Of a stretch of 64,000 nt of DNA, positions 18,561-27,809 are shown piece by piece. Below the pieces are notes generated by a model. The model ran no database searches and was not told the origin of the DNA. It worked only from the letters and a program-made list of their open reading frames with translations. A program made the translations under genes and the position numbers. This DNA is from Pseudomonadota bacterium (GTDB taxonomy: Bacteria; Pseudomonadota; Alphaproteobacteria; Rhizobiales; Aestuariivirgaceae). The DNA is taken from contig CAUJIO010000035.1 of assembly GCA_963205315.1 (NCBI GenBank), positions 1-64,000 of the forward strand, given 5' to 3'. The stretch's first letter is position 1. Each line of letters starts with the position of its first letter.

Positions 18561-18589
18561 CTTGAAAAGCGTTAACTCCGCATCCATCT
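18561..18589 (+). promoter_or_regulatory. RpoH (sigma-32) type promoter of lon
   Basis: CTTGAAA (18561-18567) is a perfect -35 match to the sigma-32 consensus; after 15 bases comes TCCATCT (18583-18589), one base off CCCATNT. It lies about 150 bases before the lon start and implies a 140-base leader. Heat induction is the usual mode for lon. Confidence 0.65.
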
Positions 18590-18736
18590 TTCATCGCGAG
18601 GCTGGTGCTGTGCAGCGGGGAATTTCTGCGTAAGATGCATGTGATTCACGCGATAGCGGCGAAAAGCTAAAACCGGGCGCCCATGTTTGGCGGCAATCTT
18701 GCGCCATGCTGCGAGCGGCCCATGAAAGGAACAAGA

Positions 18737-21163
18737 ATGAGCAAAACCGCCACTCCTGCCGGCAGCCTGGAAACCATTCCGGTTCTGCCTTTGCGCGACA
18801 TTGTCGTCTTCCCGCACATGATCGTGCCGCTGTTCGTGGGACGTGAAAAGTCCATCAAGGCACTGGAAGAGGTGATGCGCGAGGACAAGCGCATTCTGCT
18901 GGTCGCGCAAAAGAACCCGGCGGACGATGATCCGGCGGCCGATGCCGTCTACGATGTCGGAACTCTCGCTCAGGTGTTGCAGCTGTTGAAACTGCCGGAC
19001 GGCACCGTGAAGGTGCTGGTCGAAGGCGTTGACCGCGCCCGCGTGCACGGCTTCTCGGCGCGGACCGAGTTCTTCGAAGCAGAAGTCGAAGTGCTGCCTG
19101 CTGATCTCGGTGCGGCTTCAGAGACCGAGGCTCTGGCGCGCACGGCGCTGACTCAGTTTGATTCCTATGTGAAGTTGAACAAGAAGGTGCCGCAGGAAGT
19201 ACTGGCCTCGGTTGGTCAGATCACGGATCATTCCAAGCTGGCCGACACCATTGCCGCACATCTGGCGATCAAGATCCCCGAGAAGCAGGAGCTTCTGGAG
19301 ATGAACTCCGTCGCCCAGCGGCTCGAAAAGGTCTTCGCCCTCATGGAAGGCGAGATTTCCGTCCTGCAGGTCGAGAAGCGCATCCGTTCGCGCGTCAAGC
19401 GGCAGATGGAGAAGACCCAGCGCGAGTATTATCTGAATGAGCAGATGAAGGCCATTCAGAAGGAATTGGGCGATGGCGAGGAGCGCAACGAGATCGACGA
19501 GATCGAAGCGCGGATCAAGGCCACCAAGCTGTCGAAGGAAGCCAAGGAACGCGCTGACGCGGAAGTGAAGAAGCTGCGCCAGATGTCGCCGATGTCGGCG
19601 GAAGCCACCGTCGTGCGCAATTATCTCGATTGGCTGCTTGGCATTCCGTGGGGCCAGAAGAGCAAGGTCAAGCATGACTTGGGCTTTGCTGAAGGCGTGC
19701 TCGATTCCGATCACTTCGGCCTCGACAAGGTGAAGGAGCGCATCCTCGAGTATCTCGCGGTGCAGAGCCGCACCAACAAGCTGCGCGGACCCATCCTCTG
19801 CCTCGTAGGTCCCCCCGGCGTCGGCAAGACCTCGCTTGGCAAGTCGATCGCCAAGGCGACGGGCCGCGAGTTCATCCGCATGTCGCTCGGCGGCGTGCGC
19901 GATGAAGCCGAGATCCGCGGCCACCGCCGAACCTACATCGGTTCGATGCCCGGCAAGGTCATCCAGTCGATGAAGAAGGCGAAGAAGGCCAATCCGCTCT
20001 TCCTGCTCGATGAGATCGACAAGATGGGCATGGACTTCCGCGGTGATCCGTCTGCGGCCTTGCTTGAAGTGCTCGATCCGGAACAGAACGCCACGTTCAT
20101 GGACCACTATCTCGAGGTCGAATACGACCTCTCGAATGTGATGTTCGTGACGACCTCGAACACGCTCAACATTCCGCCGGCGCTTCTCGACCGTATGGAG
20201 GTCATCCGGATTGCGGGGTACACGGAGGAAGAGAAGCTCGAGATCACCAAGCGGCATCTGGTGCCGAAGGCGATGGAGCATCACGGCCTGCAGAAGAAGG
20301 AGTTCGAGATCACCGAAGCCGCTCTCTACGAGGTCATCCGCAGCTATACGCGGGAAGCCGGTGTGAGAAGCCTCGAGCGCGAGATCAATTCGCTCTGCCG
20401 CAAGGCGGTGAAGGACTTGATGACATCGAAGTCCAAGAAGAAGATCAAGGTGACGCCGGAGATCGTGCACCAGTATCTGGGCGTGCAGAAGTATCGCCAT
20501 GGCGAAGCCGAGCGCGAGGACCAGGTGGGCGTTGTGACAGGTCTTGCCTGGACGGAAGTCGGCGGCGAGATCCTGACCATCGAAGCCCTCATGATGCCCG
20601 GCAAGGGCAAGATGACGGTGACCGGCAACCTGCGCGACGTGATGAAGGAGTCGATCTCTGCTGCTTCTTCATATGTTCGCTCGCGTGCCGCTTCCATCGG
20701 CGTGAAGCCGCCGGTGTTCGACAAGCGCGATATCCACGTGCACGTTCCGGAAGGAGCGACGCCCAAGGATGGACCGTCTGCCGGCATCGCCATGGTGACC
20801 GCTATCGTCTCGGTGATGACCGGCATTCCGGTCAGGAAGGACGTGGCGATGACCGGCGAGATCACGCTCAGGGGCCGCGTCCTGCCGATCGGCGGCCTGA
20901 AGGAGAAGCTGTTGGCCGCACTCAGGGCCGGCATCAAGGTGGCGATGATCCCGGAAGAGAACGTCAAGGACTTGGCGGAGATTCCGGAGAACGTGAAGTC
21001 GGGCCTCGAGATCATTCCGGTCTCGCGCATGGACGATGTGCTGAAGCACGCGCTGGTGCGCATGCCCGAGCCCATCGTCTGGGACGAAGTGGCGGAAGAA
21101 GCCGCCGCCGCGGCCCGCGCCGAAGCCGGCAAGGCCGCCGAGGGCGCGACCCGGGCGCACTGA
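18737..21163 (+). CDS. lon: ATP-dependent protease Lon
   Basis: Cytoplasmic AAA+ serine protease for misfolded and short-lived regulatory proteins. 808 residues. The N-terminal substrate-binding domain begins with [20 protein letters not shown]. The ATPase has Walker [16 protein letters not shown] and Walker [12 protein letters not shown]. The C-terminal protease has catalytic Ser681 ([11 protein letters not shown]) and the lysine of the dyad in the [13 protein letters not shown] region. The alanine/glutamate-rich tail is unstructured. ATG 18737 has AAAGGA upstream. A strong terminator follows. The gene hupB, often next to lon in this class, is absent here. Confidence 0.98.
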   Translation: MSKTATPAGSLETIPVLPLRDIVVFPHMIVPLFVGREKSIKALEEVMREDKRILLVAQKNPADDDPAADAVYDVGTLAQVLQLLKLPDGTVKVLVEGVDRARVHGFSARTEFFEAEVEVLPADLGAASETEALARTALTQFDSYVKLNKKVPQEVLASVGQITDHSKLADTIAAHLAIKIPEKQELLEMNSVAQRLEKVFALMEGEISVLQVEKRIRSRVKRQMEKTQREYYLNEQMKAIQKELGDGEERNEIDEIEARIKATKLSKEAKERADAEVKKLRQMSPMSAEATVVRNYLDWLLGIPWGQKSKVKHDLGFAEGVLDSDHFGLDKVKERILEYLAVQSRTNKLRGPILCLVGPPGVGKTSLGKSIAKATGREFIRMSLGGVRDEAEIRGHRRTYIGSMPGKVIQSMKKAKKANPLFLLDEIDKMGMDFRGDPSAALLEVLDPEQNATFMDHYLEVEYDLSNVMFVTTSNTLNIPPALLDRMEVIRIAGYTEEEKLEITKRHLVPKAMEHHGLQKKEFEITEAALYEVIRSYTREAGVRSLEREINSLCRKAVKDLMTSKSKKKIKVTPEIVHQYLGVQKYRHGEAEREDQVGVVTGLAWTEVGGEILTIEALMMPGKGKMTVTGNLRDVMKESISAASSYVRSRAASIGVKPPVFDKRDIHVHVPEGATPKDGPSAGIAMVTAIVSVMTGIPVRKDVAMTGEITLRGRVLPIGGLKEKLLAALRAGIKVAMIPEENVKDLAEIPENVKSGLEIIPVSRMDDVLKHALVRMPEPIVWDEVAEEAAAAARAEAGKAAEGATRAH

Positions 21164-21188
21164 CGCTGCACGCAGTCATCGACAAGAT

Positions 21189-21222
21189 CAGGCCCGGGTT
21201 ATCCCGGGCCTGAGTGTTTTTG
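21189..21222 (+). terminator. Rho-independent terminator after lon
   Basis: Perfect arms CAGGCCCGGG (21189-21198) and CCCGGGCCTG (21203-21212), loop TTAT, followed by AGTGTTTTT. It is 25 bases past the stop of lon. Confidence 0.9.
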
Positions 21223-21375
21223 TGCGGGCACTTGGAGCGGGCCTGCGAAACCGGGCAGCCCTGCCTATCCGATCAAATCCGCCAAATCCGCAACGGGCCC
21301 CGTTTGGCCCGGCTGCGGATCGTCAGCCTACGGACGATTGAACCGCGAGGGACCGCCATCTGCCCTCCACCTTGC

Positions 21376-21822
21376 TCAGTCGAATATCACCAGGCTCGAG
21401 TTCCTGAGGTAACCGAAGTTGGCGGCATTGGATATTCCGTTGATGCGGATCTTGTGGGTGCCAGTGGCCAGCACTTTCGAGAGCGTCATCGAATGCATGC
21501 CGTAGAATTCGGTGTTGCAGAAATCGGTGTATATTCCAGTCGGCGCCACTGCCACGCCATCCACCAGGATCGTCACGGACGCGTTGGACCCCGCGGTTCC
21601 AACCCGGCATTCGGCGCTGTAGGTGATCGCCACGCGGCTCTGCGCGGACAGCGTGAATGACGCGGCGGTATTGCCGGCATCGTTCAACTTGACCGGGGTG
21701 GAGATCAGATAGAACGAGGTTTCGTTGGTGTGATTGGTCACCGACAGGTAGACCTTGGCCTCTGCCGGCTGGCAGATGACAGAAAGCAGGACAGGAACGG
21801 CTGCAATCGGGAACTTTGACAT
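21376..21822 (-). CDS. Small exported protein of unknown function
   Basis: 148 residues. The signal peptide MSKFPIAAVPVLLSVICQPA is probably cut after AEA at residue 22. The mature chain KVYLSVTNHTNETSFYLIST has alternating hydrophobic residues typical of a beta-sandwich, and three cysteines. The motif GTHKIRINGISNAANFGYLR near the end resembles a carbohydrate-binding or adhesin-like strand pattern, but I cannot name the family. ATG 21822 follows AGGA by seven bases. It is convergent with lon; no partner gene is obvious. Confidence 0.72.
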   Translation of the reverse strand: MSKFPIAAVPVLLSVICQPAEAKVYLSVTNHTNETSFYLISTPVKLNDAGNTAASFTLSAQSRVAITYSAECRVGTAGSNASVTILVDGVAVAPTGIYTDFCNTEFYGMHSMTLSKVLATGTHKIRINGISNAANFGYLRNSSLVIFD

Positions 21823-22332
21823 GGGATGATCCTCTTCATTTGGCCCCATGAAGTCCATCCTATGCCTCTTGCGTTCAAACGCAATCACCGGCCCGCGCTG
21901 CCCTCCTGGGAACCGGTTGCCGTCCTCCACTTTTGGTTCTGCCGGTCAGACTTCAACACCGGCAGCGGCTGAATCCTGGACGCTTCGGCTGTGGCCTGTG
22001 AAGTCAGTCCCGCCGCCAGCACGGCGTCGATGATCATGGCGCGGGGGGAGCCGGTCATTGAACTGTCATGAGGGGTGCCGATGTATGAACGGCCGGTGTC
22101 CGCAGTGGAAACTGAGTCCATCGGCAACCACTTGAAATTCGGGTCGAATCACCCGCAGATGGCAGGTGTTGAGTTCAGGCGTATCGGGCAGGCAACGGCA
22201 GCGGGAGATTGCGATCGAATAGACCTCAATCAGGTACCAATCATCTTCAAATGACCCTGTGCGCCCTCAGAAACCGCACGGGGTTTTTGTTTGCCATTGC
22301 AAGTGCCGGAGCGGGAGGCTATCTCAGCCCGG
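21823..22332. other. 510-base stretch without a confident gene
   Basis: Lies between the exported-protein gene (minus) and tRNA-Val (plus). It should hold both their promoters. A minus-strand frame at 21885-22127 (80 codons) has no clear ribosome binding site and no recognised similarity. Nothing else was identified. Confidence 0.5.
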
Positions 22333-22408
<76 letters not shown>

Positions 22409-22548
22409 TCCATTTCTCAGCAGTCTTGGCAAACCATTGGTCAGGAGAACTGCCAATCCTCCGACTGCAACGGCGGGGAAGGCTGCCTCACACAGCGGGC
22501 CGACCCGGGCGGTTTCCATGCGCGGTGATCGAACCGGTCTGGAAGAAT

Positions 22549-24195
22549 TTAAAGCAGGAAACTGGATTCCCTGAAGTCCGCCGCACTCACGCCGGACAAT
22601 AGTATTTCACTTTCTGCTCCGCCGCCTGCTGCGATGTTGAGCTGCACGAGTGTGTTTCCATTGCTTGCAACGACGCGCACTTGCCCGATGTCTGTGAAAC
22701 GCCCTGTCCCGACGAATTCGAATGCGTCATCGCTGCCGCCGGGAATGGCGTCGATGAACCGCAAGTCAATCTTGTCGACCCTGAGCGTGAAGTCACGAAT
22801 GACATCGTGCGCTGTTCCCATTGCCGACTCTGTGATGCCGTCGAACCTGAACTTGTCGGCATCTGCACCGCCGGTCATGACGTCGCGCCCGTCGCCTCCG
22901 ACAATCAGGTCCTTTCCATTGCCTCCGTTCAGCCTGTCATTGCCGGTCTGCCCGAAGATCACGTCATCGCCGTCGCCGCCGGCCAGGAGATCGTTTCCTC
23001 CGGAGACAGTGAGACTGCCGACCGTCGGGTCATGCGGCCCAAACTCCCCGTAGATCCTGTCATTGCCGCCGAGGCCGAAGATCCGGTCGTCGCCACCGGT
23101 GAGCAATACGATGGCATCGGAGACATCGCCGACCTCACCCACGACTTCGTCATTGAGAGCGCTGCCGGTGATGGTGTCGTCGCCGCCATCGATTGTCACA
23201 TGCGATGGCGTTCCGCCGCCGCCGGCTGTCACGGCTTCGCCATAGAGATACGCCCCTCCGCCGCTGGCGGTAATGATGTCGTTTCCGCCAACAAGGGTTC
23301 CGTCGTCCATTGCGCCCACGTCGCCCGAGCCGGTCAACAATGTACCGCTCGACCCCGGGGTCGACGTCGAGATCGTATCGTTGCCGCCGTAGACGACACC
23401 ACCTTGCATGACTCTGAGGGCATCACCGATGGTATCGCCGCCACCGGCAGATTTGCTGTTGTCGAGGAGATCGTCGCCGCCGTGCAGGATCCCCGATTGT
23501 CCGACGTATCGCGCATCGCCGCTCATCCTGACATGATGAGTGGTGATGGCGCTCAGGATGGTGTCGTTGCCGCCGTCGTACTCGGCCGGAAAGAATCCGA
23601 ATTCGCCGGAGTTGAAGCCGACGATGTCAAACACGTCGCCATAGAAATCAAAGTTATTGTCAGCGCCGACAATCGTGTCATTGCCGCCGCGGTCCGAGAT
23701 CACACCCGGTGTCGGCGATGTGTCGGACGCGAGGTCGTCACCAAAAATGGTTGAAAAGCTGACACCGATGTCCGCTGCCGCGAGCCCGGACAGCAAGAAG
23801 ACATCGTCGCCTTTCAAGACTTCGTTCCAGAATGTCCGGGGATCGTCCTTGTCGATGTTGGAGACGATGAGGCCTTCGGTTCCCGTGATGACGAGGTCGC
23901 CGCGCGTTTCGGACCCGCTGTCATTGCTGATATCGATGGAGATGCGGCTGATCGTTCCGGTTGCCAGCTCACGGGCATTGCCACTGCCCGAATAGGTGAA
24001 GCCCGTGCCGAAGATATCGATGTCGGTGCTGCGGACAGGCAGCGCAATTGGGAAGAACGAAAGCCACGAGAAGTTCGTGCCCGTCGCGACCAGTCCCTGC
24101 GAGGCGCCGGTCAATTGACTGTTGAACTGGACAAGCCGCGGCTGGTCCATGTCGATATTGGAACTGGTATTGATCGAGGTACTGATTGTGGCCAT
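22549..24195 (-). CDS. RTX-type calcium-binding secreted protein
   Basis: 548 residues. The first 160 residues begin MATISTSINTSSNIDMDQPR, with no signal peptide and no known domain. A long region of irregular GGxDx repeats follows (GGNDTIVGADN, GGDDLLDNSK), tightening to canonical RTX nonapeptides at about 415-450 (GGDGDDVIFGQTGNDRLNGG). The C-terminal module FRFDGITESAMGTAHDVIRD and ending LSGVSAADFRESSFLL are the usual type I secretion tail. The repeats are more degenerate in the middle than in the other two RTX proteins here. Start at 24195 by fit to the family N-terminus. It ends 140 bases downstream of tRNA-Val. Confidence 0.88.
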   Translation of the reverse strand: MATISTSINTSSNIDMDQPRLVQFNSQLTGASQGLVATGTNFSWLSFFPIALPVRSTDIDIFGTGFTYSGSGNARELATGTISRISIDISNDSGSETRGDLVITGTEGLIVSNIDKDDPRTFWNEVLKGDDVFLLSGLAAADIGVSFSTIFGDDLASDTSPTPGVISDRGGNDTIVGADNNFDFYGDVFDIVGFNSGEFGFFPAEYDGGNDTILSAITTHHVRMSGDARYVGQSGILHGGDDLLDNSKSAGGGDTIGDALRVMQGGVVYGGNDTISTSTPGSSGTLLTGSGDVGAMDDGTLVGGNDIITASGGGAYLYGEAVTAGGGGTPSHVTIDGGDDTITGSALNDEVVGEVGDVSDAIVLLTGGDDRIFGLGGNDRIYGEFGPHDPTVGSLTVSGGNDLLAGGDGDDVIFGQTGNDRLNGGNGKDLIVGGDGRDVMTGGADADKFRFDGITESAMGTAHDVIRDFTLRVDKIDLRFIDAIPGGSDDAFEFVGTGRFTDIGQVRVVASNGNTLVQLNIAAGGGAESEILLSGVSAADFRESSFLL

Positions 24196-24684
24196 CGGCG
24201 ACAGTCCTTCTCCGCAACGACAGAACGGTTCCTGGCCCCTGGCAACATGCTAGCCCAGTTCGGATCGCAAGGAAATACCAGGAGGCCACGTGAGAACCTC
24301 CGAACCACTTAGTCCGGAGTCCGGCATCGACTTCGGCAGCAATCCAGTCCGGTCCCCGTTCCCGCCACGTTGCCGCTGCTCGCGACCGCCTTGGCCGGTC
24401 TGGGACTTGCAGGCTTCCGCCGGACAACCCGCGCCACAGCCTGACGGCAGGCGATATTTTTCAAGAGATCTTTGCCGCCGTTTGACATGGATCGTCGCCC
24501 AATGGCGACCGGGTAGCCTGAACTCCAAGTGTGTGGCCGATCGGGCGACGCAGCAACCAAAAGGCGAAGGCCGATTGACGTAGCGGCCTATTAGTGCTTT
24601 CTTAACTCTGCGATGTTGGGGCCAATCGCATTTCACTGCCGTCCAGATTTGGCCGGTCGTCATATAAATCGTATGAGGTGTGAC
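24196..24684. other. 489-base intergenic region with decayed coding remnant
   Basis: Lies between the divergent RTX gene (minus) and the VPxPA-CTERM gene (plus). Apart from the remnant at 24352-24444 and its flank (24478-24493, identical to 25339-25354) no gene is visible. Promoters of both flanking genes must lie here but were not pinned down. Confidence 0.6.
24352..24444 (+). pseudogene. Remnant of a VPxPA-CTERM protein gene (3' end only)
   Basis: Thirty codons plus a stop spell VPVPATLPLLATALAGLGLA followed by GFRRTTRATA, nearly the same as the C-terminus of the intact gene ending at 25272. The frame is closed by a stop at 24310-24312, and no start or upstream homology remains. The 16 bases CCGTTTGACATGGATC occur after both copies (24478 and 25339), so the duplication included the downstream flank. 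The terminator hairpin present after the intact gene is missing here. Confidence 0.8.
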
Positions 24685-25272
24685 ATGCTCAAGAACGTAC
24701 TGCTTGCGACAGCGATCGTGTTTGGACTGGCGACTTCCGCCAGTGCCGGAGTCGTCGGATCGGTTGCTGGACCCGACGGCGGCTTCTCGATTAAATTCTC
24801 GTTTACCAATACCGGCCCTCAAGACATCACGTCGCTCTCAATCGACGGATCCACCACCGCTCTCAACCTGGTTTGGGACGGTGTACCGTCCACGTCCGGT
24901 ACGAATTCGGCGCCGACATCCGGGACGTTGTCCAACAGCAACCATCTTCTCACCTATCTCTGGGGGGCAGGTGGTTTCGTAAGTGGAAATATTTTGTCGT
25001 TCAATATCGATCCCGACACCCCGGGCAATTCAGGCTTCGGTGCAATCGTTTCGGATCTTCTGTCGGTCAGCGTGTCGGTGCTGTTCGGCAACGGCAGCGT
25101 TTTTTCAGGCAAGTTTGTCGATGACCCCGCAGAGGGCGCCGGATTGATGCTGGTTGAGAATGTTGCGGAGGTGCCGATTCCGGCAGCGCTGCCGCTGCTC
25201 GCGACAGCCTTCGCCGGTCTGGGTCTTGCAGGCTTCCGCCGGAAGGCCAAGGGCACAGCCGCCGCAGCCTAG
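24685..25272 (+). CDS. VPxPA-CTERM (PEP-CTERM-like) sorting-domain protein
   Basis: 195 residues. Signal peptide MLKNVLLATAIVFGLATSAS (cut near ASA-G). The mature beta-rich region holds FSIKFSFTNTGPQDITSLSI. The C-terminal sorting signal has the tripartite form motif-helix-basic end: VPIPAALPLLATAFAGLGLA then GFRRKAKG. Such signals are recognised by exosortase-type enzymes, which cleave and anchor or release the protein at the outer surface, often linked with exopolysaccharide. No exosortase is in the window. ATG 24685 was chosen for the signal peptide, with GAGGTG upstream. A strong terminator follows. Confidence 0.85.
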   Translation: MLKNVLLATAIVFGLATSASAGVVGSVAGPDGGFSIKFSFTNTGPQDITSLSIDGSTTALNLVWDGVPSTSGTNSAPTSGTLSNSNHLLTYLWGAGGFVSGNILSFNIDPDTPGNSGFGAIVSDLLSVSVSVLFGNGSVFSGKFVDDPAEGAGLMLVENVAEVPIPAALPLLATAFAGLGLAGFRRKAKGTAAAA

Positions 25273-25302
25273 GGGCAAGCAGAATTTTCCACGAAACGCA
25301 GT

Positions 25303-25330
25303 GGCCATCTCCTGCCGGAGATGGCCTTTT
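25303..25330 (+). terminator. Rho-independent terminator after the VPxPA-CTERM gene
   Basis: Perfect arms GGCCATCTCC (25303-25312) and GGAGATGGCC (25317-25326), loop TGCC, then TTTT. Confidence 0.92.
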
Positions 25331-25414
25331 CCTTTGGGCCGTTTGACATGGATCATCGGACGGCGCGCCCTGCGGGTGTAGGCCGTCTGCCAGATGAACA
25401 GGAGGCGCAAGGCC

Positions 25415-25603
25415 ATGATTAAGACCCGTTACATGAAACTCACCGGACTTCACGCCGGTCACATCTACGAAGTGACCGCACCGGCCAGCGAGATGGCGGG
25501 GCCGATGCAATGGTCGCTGCAGAGCGAGGCCGACAAGGACCAGAAACTGGTCGTCGGCGAGGACGAGCTGAGCGACAAGGCGCACTGGCAGCCGCTCGGC
25601 TGA
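25415..25603 (+). CDS. Small hypothetical protein
   Basis: 62 residues beginning MIKTRYMKLTGLHAGHIYEV, unrecognised. It may form a small beta fold (HIYEVTAP, MQWSLQSEAD, KLVVGEDELS) ending HWQPLG. ATG 25415 was chosen over 25394 because AGGAGG lies nine bases before it. It is alone between the terminator at 25303 and the PLP enzyme. No cysteine, no membrane segment. Confidence 0.65.
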   Translation: MIKTRYMKLTGLHAGHIYEVTAPASEMAGPMQWSLQSEADKDQKLVVGEDELSDKAHWQPLG

Positions 25604-25747
25604 GCGGACCCCTTGGGACTTGTGGTGTGAGGAGATACGTCTGCCAGTCGGCCCCTGCATGGCAGCCGCGTGCGAAGCCCCTTGCATCGAACCGCGCGGT
25701 AGTCGAGGTTGCGCCCCCATGAACAGGCGGTTTTTTGGAGCATCAAA

Positions 25748-26947
25748 TTGAGTGACGGCAAGCGCAACGCCAGGCAGGGAATTTCCACGCGGGCCATCCA
25801 TCTGGGCTATGATCCGGCAAGCGAGCAGGGTGCACTGAACCCGCCAATCTACCAGACCTCGACCTATGCGTTCGAGACGGTAGAACAAGGCGCGGAGTAT
25901 TTCGCCGGCACCAAGCCCGGCTACGTCTATGGCCGCACGCGCAACCCCACCCAGGCGCTGCTCGAGCAACGGGTCGCCGATCTCGAGGGTGCGGAAGCCG
26001 GCCTGGCACTTGCCTCCGGCATGGCGGCGCTGACCGCCACCTTCTGGTCGCTGGTGAAGGCCGGCGACCGTGTGATCGTCGACAAGATCGTCTATGGCAA
26101 CAGCTTCACCTTCTTCTCCAAGGGCCTGCCGCGCTTTGGCGTCGAGGTCGAGTTTGTCGATCTGTGCAATCCGCAGGCTCTGGCCCGTGCGGCGGAAAAG
26201 CCCTTCAACGCCGTGTTCTTCGAAACCCCGGCCAACCCGAACCTGCGGGTCATCGACATCGCCATGGTGAGCGCCGTGGCCCGCAAGGCCGGCGCCGTGA
26301 CCGTGGTCGACAACACCTTCGCCACGCCGGTGCTGCAGCGGCCGCTGGAACATGGCGCCGATCTGGTGATCCATTCGGCCACCAAATATCTGGGCGGCCA
26401 CGGCGACCTGCTGGCAGGACTCGTACTGGGGAGTGCCGATCAGGTGAAGGAGGTTCGCCAGAACGGACTTCGCTATCTGACCGGGGCCACCATCTCGCCC
26501 TTGACCGCCTTCCTCGTGTTGCGCGGACTGAAGACGCTGGAACTCCGCGTCAACCAGCATGCGAAATCGGCCGCTGCGGTCGTGGAATATCTTGGCCGCC
26601 AGAAGGCGATCACCAACATCGCCTATCCAGCACTTGAGGGCAATCCGGCCCGCGCCGCATATCTGCGCCAGATGAGTGCAGGCGGAGGCCTGATCTGCTT
26701 CGAACTCGACGGCGGCATCGAGCGCGGCCGCAAGTTCATGAATGCGCTGAAGCTGATCACGCGTGCGGTGAGCCTCGGCGATGCCGAGACGCTGATCCAG
26801 CACCCGGCCAGCATGACCCACGCCTCCTATGGGGCGGAGGAACGCGCCCGCCACGGCATTTCGGATGGCCTCATCCGCATGTCCGTGGGCCTCGAAAACA
26901 CCGAGGACCTCATCGACGACCTCGATCAGGCGCTGCGCACGCTGTAA
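25748..26947 (+). CDS. PLP-dependent Cys/Met metabolism enzyme, probably methionine gamma-lyase-like
   Basis: 399 residues counted from a TTG start at 25748, preceded by GGAG eight bases upstream; no in-frame ATG fits the family N-terminus. It belongs to the cystathionine gamma-synthase / methionine gamma-lyase fold. NPPIYQTSTY, YVYGRTRNPTQALLEQRVAD and LASGMAAL bind the cofactor phosphate; Lys213 (SATKYLGGHGDL) is the Schiff-base lysine; the end has HPASMTHASY and RMSVGLENTEDL. The active-site loop reads YGNSFTFF rather than the YGCT of true methionine gamma-lyases, so sulfhydrylase or lyase activity is open. A short open frame at 25719-25751 overlaps the start. No known riboswitch was recognised in the 144-base leader. 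Confidence 0.85.
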   Translation: MSDGKRNARQGISTRAIHLGYDPASEQGALNPPIYQTSTYAFETVEQGAEYFAGTKPGYVYGRTRNPTQALLEQRVADLEGAEAGLALASGMAALTATFWSLVKAGDRVIVDKIVYGNSFTFFSKGLPRFGVEVEFVDLCNPQALARAAEKPFNAVFFETPANPNLRVIDIAMVSAVARKAGAVTVVDNTFATPVLQRPLEHGADLVIHSATKYLGGHGDLLAGLVLGSADQVKEVRQNGLRYLTGATISPLTAFLVLRGLKTLELRVNQHAKSAAAVVEYLGRQKAITNIAYPALEGNPARAAYLRQMSAGGGLICFELDGGIERGRKFMNALKLITRAVSLGDAETLIQHPASMTHASYGAEERARHGISDGLIRMSVGLENTEDLIDDLDQALRTL

Positions 26948-26954
26948 ACCAGCA

Positions 26955-26985
26955 AAAGAAAAGCGGCGCCCGGTGGGGCGCCGCT
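26955..26985 (-). terminator. Terminator serving the minus-strand acidic RTX gene
   Basis: Perfect arms AGCGGCGCCC (26962-26971) and GGGCGCCGCT (26976-26985), loop GGTG. The flanking AAAAGAAA on the plus strand becomes TTTCTTTT on the minus strand, so it stops transcription of the gene at 27009. It is also a barrier after the PLP enzyme. Confidence 0.82.
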
Positions 26986-27008
26986 GCAATCGCCGGATTT
27001 GAACCGGA

Positions 27009-27809
27009 TCAGATGATGAAGTCGCTGACGTCGAGCGAGCTCAGATCGAAATTGGCGATCACCAGATGGTCGCCGTGGCCGAAATTGATCTCGACATCGG
27101 CGTCGTCCTGCTCGGCCATCGCCAGGATTTCGGCGACATCCGTGAAGCCCATGCTCGACAGGTCAATCTTATCGATCCCGTCCTGGAACCCAACGATGGT
27201 GTCCTGATCATTGCCTTCGGCGAAGACGAACACGTCAGCGCCGGCTCCGCCGGACATCACGTCGTCGCCCGAGCCGCCGTCCAGCGTATCGCTGCCGCCG
27301 CCGCCCGACAAGTCGTCATCGCCGGAATTGCCGTCGAGGTCATCGCTGCCGCCATTGCCGGACATGTCGTCGTCGCCGCTGCCGCCGTTCGAGTCGTCAG
27401 AGCCGCCGCCGCAGCTGATGTCGTCGGAGCCGCTGTTGCCGTCGAGCGAATCGTCGCCCGCTTCGCCGTTCAGGTCGTCGCTACCGCCGCCGCCTGACAG
27501 GTCGTCGTCGTCATCGCCGCCATTCAACGTGTCGAGGCCGGCGCCGCCGTGCAGGATGTCCGCGCCGTTGCCGCCGTCGACGTAATCATCGCCGTCGCCG
27601 CCGTCGAGATCGTCATCGCCGTTGCCGCCGTGGCAATCATCGTCGCCGTCGCCGCCGTCGACGCTGTCGTCGCCACTACCGCCATCGAGATCGTCGTCGC
27701 TGTCGTCACCCTGCAGATCATCGTCGTCGCTGTCATCGCCGCCGGAACCCTGCCGGCCGAGCAAGCTGGAGAGATCGTCGTCAAGGTTCTCAAGATCGAT
27801 GGTCGCCAT
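27009..27809 (-). CDS. Highly acidic RTX-repeat protein
   Basis: 266 residues from ATG 27809 (MATIDLENLDDDLSSLLG), with GAGG just upstream. About residues 20-190 are almost entirely Asp, Gly, Ser and Asn (e.g. GGSGDDSVDGGDGDDDCHGG), a very dense run of calcium-binding nonapeptides. A 75-residue C-terminal part (DVFVFAEGNDQDTIVGFQDG) ends LVIANFDLSSLDVSDFII, a type I secretion signal. Two isolated cysteines inside the repeats (DDDCHGG and DISCGGG) are unusual for RTX proteins. It is not clearly linked to its neighbours. It may be a calcium-dependent surface or matrix protein. Confidence 0.85.
   Translation of the reverse strand: MATIDLENLDDDLSSLLGRQGSGGDDSDDDDLQGDDSDDDLDGGSGDDSVDGGDGDDDCHGGNGDDDLDGGDGDDYVDGGNGADILHGGAGLDTLNGGDDDDDLSGGGGSDDLNGEAGDDSLDGNSGSDDISCGGGSDDSNGGSGDDDMSGNGGSDDLDGNSGDDDLSGGGGSDTLDGGSGDDVMSGGAGADVFVFAEGNDQDTIVGFQDGIDKIDLSSMGFTDVAEILAMAEQDDADVEINFGHGDHLVIANFDLSSLDVSDFII

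Noticed and set aside
21885-22127. 80-codon minus-strand frame upstream of the exported-protein gene
   Set aside because: No clear ribosome binding site or recognisable motif; could be a remnant but cannot be supported.
22681-23754. 357-codon plus-strand frame opposite the second RTX gene
   Set aside because: Antisense to RTX codons, Val/Ala/Asp-rich, no plausible start.
25604-25747. SAM-responsive riboswitch before the PLP sulfur enzyme
   Set aside because: Short GC-rich hairpins can be drawn but no conserved core of SAM-II, SAM/SAH or SAH riboswitches was recognised.
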